Assembly: GCF_024495425.1 (NCBI RefSeq)
Contig: NZ_JANHJR010000003.1
Location: 1-64,000, forward strand
Length of the DNA stretch: 64,000 nt
Reading direction: 5' to 3'
Source: Haloarchaeobius litoreus
Lineage (GTDB): Archaea > Halobacteriota > Halobacteria > Halobacteriales > Natrialbaceae
In this document: one piece after another, positions 43,190-51,781 of the stretch
Layout: every line of letters begins with the position of its first letter
How positions within the stretch are numbered: position 1 is the stretch's first letter
Notes under the pieces: model-generated
What the model was told of the DNA's origin: nothing
Databases searched by the model: none
Seen by the model: only the letters and a program-made list of their open reading frames with translations
Made by a program: the position numbers and the translations under genes

Positions 43190-43708
43190 ATGCGAGTCGC
43201 AGTCGGCAGCGAGAACCCGGTGAAAGTCGCGGCGACCGAGGCGGCCATCGGCGACCTCCCCGGAGCGACCGTCGACGCGGTGGCGGTCGACTCGGGCGTC
43301 GCCGAACAGCCGACGGGGCTGGACGAGACGAGAACCGGCGCGGCGAACCGTGCCCGTCGTGCCTACGAGACCGGCGGCTACACCCTCGGCGTCGGTATCG
43401 AGGGCGGGGTGGCCACCCTCGGCACCGACGACCTCTACCTCGTGATGTGGGCGGCCGTCACCGACGGCGAACGCGTCGAACTCGCCGCCGGCCCGAGCGT
43501 CCGTCTGCCCGACAGCGTCACCGAACGCATCCGGGCTGGCGAGGAGCTCGGCCCGGTGATGGACGACGCGTTCGACCGCGACGGCGTCGCCCGGGGCGAG
43601 GGTGCCATCGGTATCTTCACCGGGGGCACGGTGGACAGGGAGGGAGCGCTCCGGTCCGCCGTCGCGGGCGCGCTCGGCCCGTTCGTCACCGCGAGCTACG
43701 ACATCTAG
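43190..43708 (+). CDS. Inosine/xanthosine triphosphatase (DUF84/YjjX)
   Basis: A 172-aa NTPase of the ITPase-like YjjX/DUF84 family that removes non-canonical purine nucleotides. The N-terminal MRVAVGSENPVKVAATEAA (nucleotide loop), a mid-domain EQPTGLDETRTGAANRA and VGIEGGV with the metal-binding acidic residues are present. Divergent from tfb. It converges on the glycosyltransferase gene, and the two stops share a CTAG so that the genes overlap by 4 nt. Start at MRVAVGSE. Confidence 0.92.
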   Translation: MRVAVGSENPVKVAATEAAIGDLPGATVDAVAVDSGVAEQPTGLDETRTGAANRARRAYETGGYTLGVGIEGGVATLGTDDLYLVMWAAVTDGERVELAAGPSVRLPDSVTERIRAGEELGPVMDDAFDRDGVARGEGAIGIFTGGTVDREGALRSAVAGALGPFVTASYDI

Positions 43709-45540
43709 GACTCGCCCGCGACCGCGTCGGCCTCCCGCGCCTCGGTGCTCTCCTCGACGGCCTCCGTGAGCGAGACGTTCAGGGCGAGCATCGAGCCCAG
43801 CCCGCCGATGACGGTGACGACGTTCTTCACCGCGTGGTCGACGATGGCGGCGGTCACGGCGAGTTCGACGGTGACGCCCGGCGCGAGCCCCACGACGAGC
43901 GCGGTGAACGCGCCCTCGTACAGGCCGACGCCGCCGGGCGAGAGCGGGAGCACCTTCGCGAGGTTGCCGACGCTGACCGCGAAGAAGCCGACGGCGACGA
44001 GCGTCGCGACCGGGAGCTCGATACCGACCGCGAGCATGACGACGATGCCCGTGACGACGTCGAGCGTCCAGACGAGCAGGCTCGAGCCACCGACGACCGC
44101 GAACGAGCGCCGCGAGCCCGCGACGGTCTGGACGTCGCCGACGAACCGCTCGACGACGGCGACGACCTCCATCGCGTAGGAGTCGTCGCTGAGCCGGTCG
44201 ACGACCGGGCGCACGAGGTTCCGGTCCGAGCGCGCGGAGACGACGATTGCGAGCACGGCGACGACCGCGACACTCCCGACGACCGCGGCGACGTAGCTCG
44301 CGTACCGTGCGGCGGACTGGTAGCGCGGGCCGACCGTCTCCCCCGCGAGCGCGCTGGCGACCTGGCTCGCGTCCCCGCTGGCGACCAGCGCGAGCATGAC
44401 CGAGCCCGCGAGCACCGTGATGGTGAGCAGGTCGAAGACGCGCTCGACCGCCAGCGACGCGAACCCGGAGGAGTACGGCACGTCACGACGGGCCTTCATC
44501 ACGTACGCCCGGACGCCGTCGCCCAGCCGCGCCGGGAACACGAGGTTGCCGGTCTGGCTGATGAAGATGGCCCCCGTGAGGAAGCCGACCCGCGAACTGA
44601 ACCCGATCTCGTCGAGGATGTCGCGGTAGCGCAGGCCACGGAGCGGCCACGAGAGGACGTAGATGGCCGCGGCGACGGCGACGAGCGCGAGGTCGGCCCC
44701 CTGCAGGTTCGACCAGACCTTGTCCGGTTCGAGGTAGAGGAACGCCATCAGGAAGACGGCGACGAAGGTGAGCAGCGTGCCGGCGACGATGCCGACGCGG
44801 CGGTTCACGCGCGGGGAGACCGACAGCTCCCACCACGTCCGGAGTATCTGGCTGCCCATTCCGAACACGTCGCGCACGAGGTCGACCTTCGTATCGCCCT
44901 TCGGCTCCCAGTCGACCGCGAACTCCTTCATCCGGAAGCCACGGCGCTGGGCCTTGACGAGCACCTCGGTGTCCCAGAACCAGTGCTGGTCCTCGACGTC
45001 GTCGAGCAGGGCGAACAGGGCCTCCCGGTCGAACGCCTTGAAGCCGCACTGGTGGTCGCGGAGGTCCGACCGGAGGAACAGCCGCGTGAGCCCGTTGTAA
45101 ACGCGGCTCGGGACGCCGCGTTTCGCGGGCCGGTCCGCGACGTTCCCGGCCATCCAGCGCGAGCCGGTGACGACGTCGTACCCCTCGGTGCGGACGCTCT
45201 CGACGAGCTCCTCCAGATGCCGCATGTCCGTCGCGAGGTCCGTATCGAAGTAGACCAGCGTTTCGCCGTGGCTCGCACGGAACGCGCGTTCGAGCGCGCC
45301 GCCGCGGCCGAGCCGCTGGTCGGAGTGGAAGTGCCGGACGCGGTCGTCCTCGGCGGCCATCTCGTCGGCGATCTCGGGCGTGCGGTCCTCGCAGCCGTCC
45401 TCCGCGACGATGACCTCGTAGGCGTCCGCCGGGAGGAAGGCAGCGAGCGTCGACAGCGTGGTCTCGACCGTCGTCCGGATGGTCGCGGCCTCGTTGTAGG
45501 CCGGGAGGACGACGCTCACCGAGACCGACTCCTCGCTCAT
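43705..45540 (-). CDS. aglD: AglD-like glycosyltransferase fused to a flippase-like membrane domain
   Basis: A 611-aa fusion protein. The N-terminal GT2 domain (about 8-215) has SVVLPAYNEAATI, an acidic VAEDGCEDRTP, FDTDLA (D99/D101) and DHQCGFKAF. The C-terminal half is a multi-helix lysylphosphatidylglycerol-synthase/YbhN-type membrane domain (about 255-600, including FPARLGDGVRAYVMK and LPLSPGGVGLYEGAF). This is the architecture of Haloferax AglD, which charges dolichol phosphate with mannose for the last sugar of the S-layer N-glycan. Paralogues exist, so the exact sugar is inferred. Start at MSEESVSV. Confidence 0.85.
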   Translation of the reverse strand: MSEESVSVSVVLPAYNEAATIRTTVETTLSTLAAFLPADAYEVIVAEDGCEDRTPEIADEMAAEDDRVRHFHSDQRLGRGGALERAFRASHGETLVYFDTDLATDMRHLEELVESVRTEGYDVVTGSRWMAGNVADRPAKRGVPSRVYNGLTRLFLRSDLRDHQCGFKAFDREALFALLDDVEDQHWFWDTEVLVKAQRRGFRMKEFAVDWEPKGDTKVDLVRDVFGMGSQILRTWWELSVSPRVNRRVGIVAGTLLTFVAVFLMAFLYLEPDKVWSNLQGADLALVAVAAAIYVLSWPLRGLRYRDILDEIGFSSRVGFLTGAIFISQTGNLVFPARLGDGVRAYVMKARRDVPYSSGFASLAVERVFDLLTITVLAGSVMLALVASGDASQVASALAGETVGPRYQSAARYASYVAAVVGSVAVVAVLAIVVSARSDRNLVRPVVDRLSDDSYAMEVVAVVERFVGDVQTVAGSRRSFAVVGGSSLLVWTLDVVTGIVVMLAVGIELPVATLVAVGFFAVSVGNLAKVLPLSPGGVGLYEGAFTALVVGLAPGVTVELAVTAAIVDHAVKNVVTVIGGLGSMLALNVSLTEAVEESTEAREADAVAGES

Positions 45541-45599
45541 TGGGCGTTCTTCGGCGAGCCGTCGGTAAGAACTTTCTGAACCGTTCCCAGACTGACCCG

Positions 45600-45616
45600 T
45601 TAACCACCCGTACCAA
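45600..45616 (+). repeat. Direct repeat TTAACC-N4-GTACCAA, copy 1
   Basis: Recurs 80 bp downstream (45680-45696) with the same spacing between the aglD-like gene and the gene at 45731. GTACCAA also occurs in reverse at 32837-32843, before the carbonic-anhydrase-like gene. Confidence 0.4.
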
Positions 45617-45679
45617 CCGGGAGTCGAGCGCGGTTCATCCCGGGCAGTGCGCGGGCGAAAATCGATAGACGCGGGTCGA

Positions 45680-45696
45680 TTAACCGGCTGTACCAA
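45680..45696 (+). repeat. Direct repeat TTAACC-N4-GTACCAA, copy 2
   Basis: Located 35-51 bp before the ATG at 45731, in the region where activators usually bind upstream of the TATA/BRE. It could be an activator site for that gene. Confidence 0.4.
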
Positions 45697-45730
45697 ACCC
45701 CCTAAGACGAAGGTTCGCATACGAAGATGT

Positions 45731-45970
45731 ATGAGCATGAGCACGGCCGCGACGACCGACCTCTCGACCAAGCAGCACCGGATCCTGGAGTACCTGCGCG
45801 AGAAAGGTCAGACGAAGACCTACTTCAAGTCCCGGCTCATCGGTGACGACCTCGACATGACCGCGAAGGAGGTCGGCACGAACATGACCGCCATCCAGCG
45901 CGGCGAGTTCGACGTGGCCGTCGAGAAGTGGGGCTACTCCTCCTCGACGACCTGGAAGGTCACGGTCTGA
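45731..45970 (+). CDS. Small helix-turn-helix-like haloarchaeal protein (possibly DUF7123)
   Basis: A 79-aa protein. Residues 12-70 look like a small winged-helix domain (STKQHRILEYLREKGQTKTY, KEVGTNMTAIQRG, KWGYSSSTTWKVT). Highly similar small proteins are, to my memory, conserved across haloarchaea without known function. It is oriented away from the AglD-like gene and preceded by two TTAACC-N4-GTACCAA repeats. A GC hairpin about 37 nt after the stop (46007-46029) may end its transcript. Start at MSMSTAA; a second ATG two codons later is possible. Confidence 0.75.
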   Translation: MSMSTAATTDLSTKQHRILEYLREKGQTKTYFKSRLIGDDLDMTAKEVGTNMTAIQRGEFDVAVEKWGYSSSTTWKVTV

Positions 45971-46006
45971 CTCGGCTCACAATCCCGATCGTCTGTCATC
46001 TTTCCT

Positions 46007-46029
46007 CGCGGGCCCCTGACGGGTCCGCG
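46007..46029 (+). terminator. GC hairpin downstream of the small HTH protein gene
   Basis: CGCGGGCCC and GGGTCCGCG form a 9-bp stem with one G-T pair around CTGAC. No T-tract follows; terminator role is inferred from position. Confidence 0.35.
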
Positions 46030-46124
46030 ACATTCCACGTTCGAGAGCGCTGTGGCCCTCCAGTCACACCGTGACTCCCCCCACGAACCGGACACTCTCG
46101 TAGAGTCTACCGCGAGCACACAAG

Positions 46125-46133
46125 TTTATAATG
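46125..46133 (+). promoter_or_regulatory. TATA box (TTTATAATG) of the gene at 46162
   Basis: Ends 28 nt before the ATG at 46162, the right distance for a leaderless transcript, and therefore decides that start over the upstream ATG at 46138. Confidence 0.6.
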
Positions 46134-46161
46134 AAAGATGGTGTTATACAGTTCGGGAGTC

Positions 46162-46623
46162 ATGGACACCGAACCGCTCACGATCGACGTGTGGGTCAGG
46201 GCGCACACGCCGACTATCGGACCGAGAGAACACGCCATCGAGACAGTCAAAGAGCTCGCGGAACGGGGGGTCATCGAGGAGTACGAGGTCCACACCTGGC
46301 CGAGCGCGGTCGACCTGACCGTGCCCAGCGAGGTGACCGACCGGTACCGGGAGTTCGCGGCGTGGGCAGAGCGTGCGGGAGTCACGCTCGAACCCGCCTT
46401 CTCGCACCGCGTCGTGGACAACGCCATCACGGGCGAACACAACGAGATGCTCGTGACGCCACTTATCTGTACCGTGGTCCGCCGGGACGGCGACATCGTC
46501 GCCGTGCTGCCGTGCTGTCGGGGCGAGGAGGACCACGTCTCCGTGCTGTCGTACCTGGCGTCACTCGACGAGGATGTCGACCGCGTCGGCGGGGAGAAGC
46601 TACCGTCACCGACCGTCGCGTGA
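46162..46623 (+). CDS. Haloarchaeal HTH-family-like conserved protein
   Basis: A 153-aa cytoplasmic protein. It begins MDTEPLTIDVWVRAHTPTIG; the middle (AIETVKELAERGVIEEYEVH) and the C-terminal EMLVTPLICTVVRRDGDIVA, then LPCCRGEEDHVSVLSYLASL, are the conserved-looking blocks. Similar haloarchaeal proteins are often labelled HTH-domain proteins, but the DNA-binding helices are not obvious here. The TATA box TTTATAATG 28-36 nt upstream supports this start. Its stop is immediately followed by the stop of the convergent regulator gene. Confidence 0.7.
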   Translation: MDTEPLTIDVWVRAHTPTIGPREHAIETVKELAERGVIEEYEVHTWPSAVDLTVPSEVTDRYREFAAWAERAGVTLEPAFSHRVVDNAITGEHNEMLVTPLICTVVRRDGDIVAVLPCCRGEEDHVSVLSYLASLDEDVDRVGGEKLPSPTVA

Positions 46624-47241
46624 TCAGCCGTCGAAGCGGACGAGCGAGTCCGCGTCCGCGGCCAGACCCGCCGCACCTTCGTCGAACGAATCGGCGTACC
46701 TGACGACGAGCATCAGCACCGTCTCGGGCCGCTCCACGCGGTAGCCGTCCTCGCGGGAGAGCAGACCGGCGTCGTCGAGCTCGCCCGCGTACTTGCTGAC
46801 CGTCGGTCGGGAGACGTCGAGCGCGTCGGCGAGGTGGCTCCCCGTCGCCTCCGGCGTTCGAAGCAGTTCGACGAGCATCCCACGCGGGGTCTCGCGGCGG
46901 AGGTAGCCGAGCGCGCGCTTCTCGAAGGCGGAGAAGCGGCCCGCCGGGTAGAGCCGTTTGTAGTCGCCGTCGCGGTACACCTCGACGCTCCCGTCGTCGA
47001 CGAGGCGGCGGAGGTGGTGCTGGGTCTCGCCGGTGCCCAGTTTGAGGTCGTCGCGGAGCTTCGAGAAGTGTGCGCCGGGGGTGGCGGTGAGGTAGCCGGT
47101 GATGGCGTCACGGACCTCGCTCTCGCCGGCATCGGTCGAATCGACGTCCGCGAACCGGGCGAACGGGCTTGCCGCTCCGACTGCGGCGAACCGCTTGAGC
47201 GTGGCCCGTTTTCGCTCGTCGACGTCGCTCGGTTCCCCCAT
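46624..47241 (-). CDS. Double winged-helix transcriptional regulator
   Basis: A 205-aa protein with two winged-helix domains. The first (about 38-105) contains HFSKLRDDLKLGTGETQHHL and a wing DGSVEVYRDGDYKRLYPAG. The second (about 108-170) has RGMLVELLRTPEATGSHLAD and DVSRPTVSKYAGELDDAGLL. Two-domain HTH regulators of this type are typical of haloarchaea, and their targets are mostly unknown. It converges on the gene at 46162 with the two stop codons abutting (TGATCA), so antisense interaction between the transcripts is possible. Confidence 0.85.
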   Translation of the reverse strand: MGEPSDVDERKRATLKRFAAVGAASPFARFADVDSTDAGESEVRDAITGYLTATPGAHFSKLRDDLKLGTGETQHHLRRLVDDGSVEVYRDGDYKRLYPAGRFSAFEKRALGYLRRETPRGMLVELLRTPEATGSHLADALDVSRPTVSKYAGELDDAGLLSREDGYRVERPETVLMLVVRYADSFDEGAAGLAADADSLVRFDG

Positions 47242-47302
47242 ATACTAATATTCGATACTTTCCCCAGCGATAAAACCGCTTCGCTTGTGTGGAGTGGTTC
47301 GA

Positions 47303-48472
47303 CTACTCCGTCTCGGTCAGCTCCTCGTCGTCGCTCATCTCCTCCTCCACGTCGTAGTCGCCGCCGGTGAACTCGTCGTCGGCCTCGTCGATGACCTCGT
47401 CGGAGCTCTTTATCTTCCGAGGGTCCTGTCCCTGCTTGACGGCTTCCGCCTGCTGTTCCATCTTCTCGACGTCCATCTCGGCCTCCTGGTCTATCTGACC
47501 GAGTATCTCCTCGATGTCGTCGAGGCCGAGCATCTCGCGGGTCTCCTCGTCGAAGTCGCGGCTGTCGAGGTCGGCCTCGCTCTGCTTGATGTCGCTGCCG
47601 GTGAGGTGCTTGCCGTACCGGCCGAGCATCGACGAGAGCTCCTGGGGCAGCACGAACGTCGTGGACTCGCTGGTCCCGATGTGTTCGAGCGCCTCCAGCC
47701 CCTTGTCGATGACCGCGCGCTCGCCCATCGACTCGGCGGACTTCGCGCGCAGCACCGTCGAGATGGCGTCACCCTGCGCCTCGAGGATCTGGCTCTGCTT
47801 CTGGCCCTGTGCGCGGATGATCTCGCTCTGCTTGTCACCCTCCGCCTTCTCGACCGCGCTGCGCCGTTCACCCTGCGCCTCGAGGATCATGGCACGGCGA
47901 CGGCGCTCGGCGGAGGTCTGCTGCTCCATCGCCTGCTGGACGTCCTTCGAGGGGTTGACCTCACGGACCTCGACGGACTCGACACGCACACCCCACTCGT
48001 CGGTGGGTTCGTCGAGCTCCTCGCGGATGCGGGCGTTGATCTCCTGACGCTTGTTCAGCGTGTCGTCGAGCTCCATGTCGCCGATGACCGCCCGGAGGGT
48101 GGTCTGGGCGAGGTTCTCGACGGCGTTCTTGTAGTCCTCGACCTCGAGGAACGCCTTGCCCGCGTCCATGACGCGGATGTAGACCACGGCGTCCGCGACG
48201 ACCGGGGAGTTGTCACGCGTGATGGCCTCCTGCGGCGGCACGTCGAGCGTCTGCGTCCGCATGTCGAAGCTCACCGTACTGGAGACGAACGGCGGGACGA
48301 AGTGGATGCCCGGTTCGAGCAGCCCACGGTACTCACCGAGGACGGTGAGCGTCCGCTTCTCCGTCGGCTGGACGATCTTCACTGCCGACGCCAGAGCGAC
48401 GATTATCAGGATTCCGATAAGCGCGAATACGAACCCGAGCGCCGGGAGCGTCTGTAGCGGGATCGGTTCCAT
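47303..48472 (-). CDS. SPFH/band-7 membrane-domain protein (stomatin/prohibitin type)
   Basis: A 389-aa membrane-anchored scaffold protein. An N-terminal hydrophobic segment (about 11-32, ALGFVFALIGILIIVALASA) is followed by the SPFH domain (about 35-225: TLTVLGEYRGLLEPGIHFVP; SFDMRTQTLDVPPQEAITRD) and a helical region rich in Ala, Glu and Gln (about 200-280), which would oligomerise. The last 80 residues are strongly acidic. The NfeD-family gene immediately upstream is the usual partner, with which such proteins form membrane microdomains. Start at MEPIPLQT. Confidence 0.9.
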   Translation of the reverse strand: MEPIPLQTLPALGFVFALIGILIIVALASAVKIVQPTEKRTLTVLGEYRGLLEPGIHFVPPFVSSTVSFDMRTQTLDVPPQEAITRDNSPVVADAVVYIRVMDAGKAFLEVEDYKNAVENLAQTTLRAVIGDMELDDTLNKRQEINARIREELDEPTDEWGVRVESVEVREVNPSKDVQQAMEQQTSAERRRRAMILEAQGERRSAVEKAEGDKQSEIIRAQGQKQSQILEAQGDAISTVLRAKSAESMGERAVIDKGLEALEHIGTSESTTFVLPQELSSMLGRYGKHLTGSDIKQSEADLDSRDFDEETREMLGLDDIEEILGQIDQEAEMDVEKMEQQAEAVKQGQDPRKIKSSDEVIDEADDEFTGGDYDVEEEMSDDEELTETE

Positions 48473-48546
48473 GGCTATACTTCACGGCGAAGTTGACAAA
48501 AACCTTCCTCTTTGTCGGTCGAACTACACGTTCACAGCGGGGCGGC

Positions 48547-49119
48547 TCAGGCCGGCTCGACGTCCTCGTTGTCGCCCTCGGACTCCACCGAGGAATCGCG
48601 TTCGCGGCGTTCGCGTTCCCGCCTGAGCTCGCGGTCGATGTCGTCCTCCCGGTCGGTCGGTGCGACGTTCAGCACGTTGCCACCGCCGGGGTCGGTGACG
48701 ATGACCTCCGTCCCCTCCGGTAACTCCCCGAACTCGCTCCGGGCGCTGTAGTTCGGGTTGAAGCCGCCGCCCTCGATGACCCTGACCTGTCCCTCCGTCG
48801 AGGTGACCGTCCGGGTCACCGTCGCCCGCGCACCGTGGAGGTCGTCGGAGCTGCTCGTCTTCCCGGTCCCCTTCCCGCCGTAGAAGTCGAACTCGCGGTA
48901 GACCCACAGCGTCGCGAGGCCGATGGCGAGGACCATTATCGCCATCGCCGGCGCGGTGCCCAGCGGGGAGAACAGCATCCCGATGAGACCCGCGACGAAG
49001 AGCGCGATGCCGATGACGATGAAGTGCGCGCCGGGCGCGAGCGCCTCCAGTATCATCAGCCCCGTACCGGCCAGAAACAGCAGGAACGGGAGCAGGTCGA
49101 CGTCGAGTAGCGGTGCCAT
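48547..49119 (-). CDS. NfeD-family membrane protein
   Basis: A 190-aa protein. Three or four membrane segments at the N-terminus (LLPFLLFLAGTGLMILEALA; AHFIVIGIALFVAGLIGML; MAIMVLAIGLATLWVY) are followed by a C-terminal OB-fold (about 95-155: GARATVTRTVTSTEGQVRVI; GELPEGTEVIVTDPGGGNVL) and an acidic tail. NfeD proteins work with SPFH/stomatin proteins, encoded by the next gene 74 nt downstream on the same strand, which supports a shared operon. Confidence 0.88.
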   Translation of the reverse strand: MAPLLDVDLLPFLLFLAGTGLMILEALAPGAHFIVIGIALFVAGLIGMLFSPLGTAPAMAIMVLAIGLATLWVYREFDFYGGKGTGKTSSSDDLHGARATVTRTVTSTEGQVRVIEGGGFNPNYSARSEFGELPEGTEVIVTDPGGGNVLNVAPTDREDDIDRELRRERERRERDSSVESEGDNEDVEPA

Positions 49120-49173
49120 GGTCGGAGTTAGGAGCCGCGACCGATTAACATTTCGCAGACCCGCGGGCCGGAG

Positions 49174-49527
49174 TCAACCTGCGAGCTGGACGATGTAGAA
49201 CACTAACCCGACGGTCCCGAGGACACCGATGGCGACGAACACCGCGTTCTCCAGACTCACGTCGCCGGGTTCGATGACCTCGTCCATGTCCACGTAGCCG
49301 ACCGCGACGGCCTGGGCGTCGTCGCTCGCGCGCCGCTCGACGGTCGGCGGGTCCCAGTCACCGTCGTCGACCCACTCGAACTCGTCGGGGCCGTCCGCAG
49401 CGTCGGGCTCGTCCTCCGTCGCGTCGAGGTCGTCCTCCGTCGCGTCGGGGCCGTCCGTGGACGGGCCGGGGGGTGACGGCTCCTCGGGCGTGCCGTCGTC
49501 CCCGTCTCGCGTCGATTCGTCCTCCAT
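49174..49527 (-). CDS. Small acidic protein with C-terminal membrane anchor (possibly DUF7312)
   Basis: A 117-aa protein. About 80 acidic, low-complexity residues (two near-identical DATEDD/DATEDE repeats) precede a C-terminal hydrophobic segment ENAVFVAIGVLGTVGLVFYI near residues 93-112, so it would sit in the membrane with its acidic domain in the cytoplasm or outside. It lies upstream of the nfeD gene on the same strand (54-nt gap) and may be cotranscribed with it. Function unknown. Confidence 0.65.
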   Translation of the reverse strand: MEDESTRDGDDGTPEEPSPPGPSTDGPDATEDDLDATEDEPDAADGPDEFEWVDDGDWDPPTVERRASDDAQAVAVGYVDMDEVIEPGDVSLENAVFVAIGVLGTVGLVFYIVQLAG

Positions 49528-49551
49528 GGGTCCGGCTAGGTGACGCGGCTA

Positions 49552-51321
49552 CTAAACCCCGGTGGGTCGCACACCGGTGTCGTCCCGTCGCCGTATCTCG
49601 CCCTCGTAGACGACGCCCCGGTCGGCGTCGACGGTGACGGTGGTGCCGTCGGCGACGGCCGCGAGGTCCGCGCCGCTGACCATCGGAACGTCGACCTCCC
49701 GGGCGACCATCGCGGGGTAGCCGGTCATGCCGGGCCGCGCGTCGACGATGCCGCCGATGCGGGTCACGTCGCCCTCGAACTCGCCCTCGAAGCTGGGGTC
49801 GAGCGCGAGCACGGCTCCCTCGGGTACCTCCGAGATGTCACCGTCGGTCGTTCGCACTACCGGGCCAGTCACGTAGCCCGAGACGACCGACCGACCCGTG
49901 GCGAGCGTCTCCGCCGCCACGTGGACCTTGAGCGTGTTCGTCGTCTGAGTGCCCTCCAGTTCGGTCATCATGCCGGAGAGGACGACCACCGTGTCGCCGC
50001 TTTCGGCGATCCCGGACGCGAGCGCGGCCTGCACCGCGTTCTCGATGACTGCGTCGATGCCGTCGGCGTCGAACGGGGCGTACTGGGCGGCGACGCCCCA
50101 CGTCAACGAGAGCTGCCGGCGCACCCGGTCCCGTGGCGTCGTCGCGACGACGGGAACCCCCGGACGGTACTTCGCGGTCTTCAGCGCGGTGTACCCGGAC
50201 TCCGACGCGGCGACGACCGCGCTCGCACCCACGTCGCGGGCGAGGTAGCGAGCGGAGCGAGCGAGCGCGTCGGTCCGCGAGTCGCCAGCGGGCGGGACCC
50301 GCTGCTCGTTGAGCTCCTCGTACTCCTCGCTGCGCTCGACCTGCCGGACGATGCGGTCCATCGCCTCGACCACTGTGGCCGGGTGGTTGCCGATGGCGGT
50401 CTCCGCCGAGAGCATCACGGCGTCGGTGCCGTCGAGGACGGCGTTGGCCACGTCCGAGGCCTCCGCACGGGTCGGCCGGCGCTCCTCGACCATCGAGTCG
50501 AGCATCTCCGTCGCCGTGATGACCGGCGTCCCCGTCCCCCGGCACTTGCGGATGATGCGCTTCTGTATCATCGGCACGTCCTCCATCGGGCACTCGACAC
50601 CGAGGTCGCCCCGGGCCACCATGACGCCGTACGAGGTATCGATGATCTCGTCGAGGTTCTCGACCGCGCCGGCGCGTTCGATCTTCGCGATGACCGGGAT
50701 ATCCACGCCGAACCCCTCCAGCACCTCGGACACCTCGACCACGTCGGCCGCACTCCGGACGAAGCTCGCCGCGACGAAGTCGACCTCGTGCTCGGCGGCC
50801 TGTTCGAGGTCCCGTCGGTCCTTCTCGGTGACGACGTCGAGGTTCAGGTCCACCCCGGGCGTGTTGACGCCCTTGCGCCCGCCGAGCTCGCCGCCGGCAT
50901 CGACGTGGACGACGACCGCGTCGTCCTCGACGCGCTCGACGGTCGTCTCGATGCGTCCGTCGTCGAGGAGGACGCTGTCGCCCGGTTCGACCGCCCGGAT
51001 GTCGTAGGAGAGGCCGATCTCGGTCGGCGTGGCGGTGTCGCCCTCGACGAATCGGACCGTCGAGCCGCTCTCGACGACGATGGGGTCGGAAAGCGGCGCA
51101 GTGCGGACCTCCGGCCCCTGGAGGTCGACCATCGCCGCGACCGGCTCGGACGTCTCCTCGTCGACCTGCTGGAGGTGCTCGACGAGTTCGGCTCGCGACT
51201 CCAGGGTGCCGTGGCTCGAGTTGATCCGTCCGACGGACATCCCCGCCTCGGCGAGCTCCCGGATCGCACTCACGGACTCGGTCGCTGGACCGAGTGTACA
51301 GACGATCTTCGCGTTTCTCAT
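49552..51321 (-). CDS. pyk: Pyruvate kinase with C-terminal PEP-utiliser-like domain
   Basis: A 589-aa glycolytic enzyme forming pyruvate and ATP from PEP and ADP. Barrel motifs: RNAKIVCTLGPATESV (start), MVDLQGPEVRT, VIAKIERAGAVENLDEII (catalytic Lys and Glu), MVARGDLGVE and ITATEMLDSMVEERRPTRAE. The alpha/beta regulatory domain covers about 350-470. The last roughly 110 residues form an extra domain like the swivelling PEP-utiliser domain (GGIVDARPGMTGYPAMVARE, then DVPMVSGA) but without the TSH histidine phosphorylated in PEP synthases. Start at MRNAKIVC. Confidence 0.96.
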   Translation of the reverse strand: MRNAKIVCTLGPATESVSAIRELAEAGMSVGRINSSHGTLESRAELVEHLQQVDEETSEPVAAMVDLQGPEVRTAPLSDPIVVESGSTVRFVEGDTATPTEIGLSYDIRAVEPGDSVLLDDGRIETTVERVEDDAVVVHVDAGGELGGRKGVNTPGVDLNLDVVTEKDRRDLEQAAEHEVDFVAASFVRSAADVVEVSEVLEGFGVDIPVIAKIERAGAVENLDEIIDTSYGVMVARGDLGVECPMEDVPMIQKRIIRKCRGTGTPVITATEMLDSMVEERRPTRAEASDVANAVLDGTDAVMLSAETAIGNHPATVVEAMDRIVRQVERSEEYEELNEQRVPPAGDSRTDALARSARYLARDVGASAVVAASESGYTALKTAKYRPGVPVVATTPRDRVRRQLSLTWGVAAQYAPFDADGIDAVIENAVQAALASGIAESGDTVVVLSGMMTELEGTQTTNTLKVHVAAETLATGRSVVSGYVTGPVVRTTDGDISEVPEGAVLALDPSFEGEFEGDVTRIGGIVDARPGMTGYPAMVAREVDVPMVSGADLAAVADGTTVTVDADRGVVYEGEIRRRDDTGVRPTGV

Positions 51322-51460
51322 GGCCCTCGATACGGCCGTCCGGGTCAAAAAGACCCATGATTAACTCGGTTTCGAGTAGTGTTGGGAGGCGACCGATGGC
51401 CGGGGCATCCCTATCCCCCTCGGCAATAGACTCACATTCCCTCGGCGAATCATCTCCGCC

Positions 51461-51748
51461 ATGGCCACGTACATATCGCTGGTCCGCCTCCGCGACAGGG
51501 ACATCAACAGCGTCCAGGAGCTCGCCACGGTCTGGGGCGAACTCAAGGTCGAGACCGAGGAGTTCGACGCGACGCTCGAGGACACCTACGCCATCCTCGG
51601 GGACTACGACTTCGTCGTCGTCTTCGACGCGGCCGGCCGCGACGAGGCGTTCCGCGTCGCACTCGCGATGGAACGCCACGGCCTCGACATGCAGACGATG
51701 GAAGCCATCCCGACCGAGGACTTCGCCGAGCTCGTCACCGACATCTGA
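51461..51748 (+). CDS. GYD-domain protein
   Basis: A 95-aa single GYD domain. ATYISLVRLRDRDINSVQEL, DTYAILGDYDFVVVFDAAGR (the GDYD block that names the family) and a C-terminal EAIPTEDFAELV fit the family of about 100 residues. Proteins of this family are small and uncharacterised. It lies divergently from pyk and converges on the metG gene. Confidence 0.85.
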   Translation: MATYISLVRLRDRDINSVQELATVWGELKVETEEFDATLEDTYAILGDYDFVVVFDAAGRDEAFRVALAMERHGLDMQTMEAIPTEDFAELVTDI

Positions 51749-51781
51749 GGCCGTCGGTCAGCCGCCCGGTCCGCCGCCCGC

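Noticed and set aside
49174-49527. DATEDD/DATEDE tandem repeat as a possible functional repeat
   Set aside because: A short in-frame duplication in an acidic linker is common in halophile proteins and shows no further regularity.
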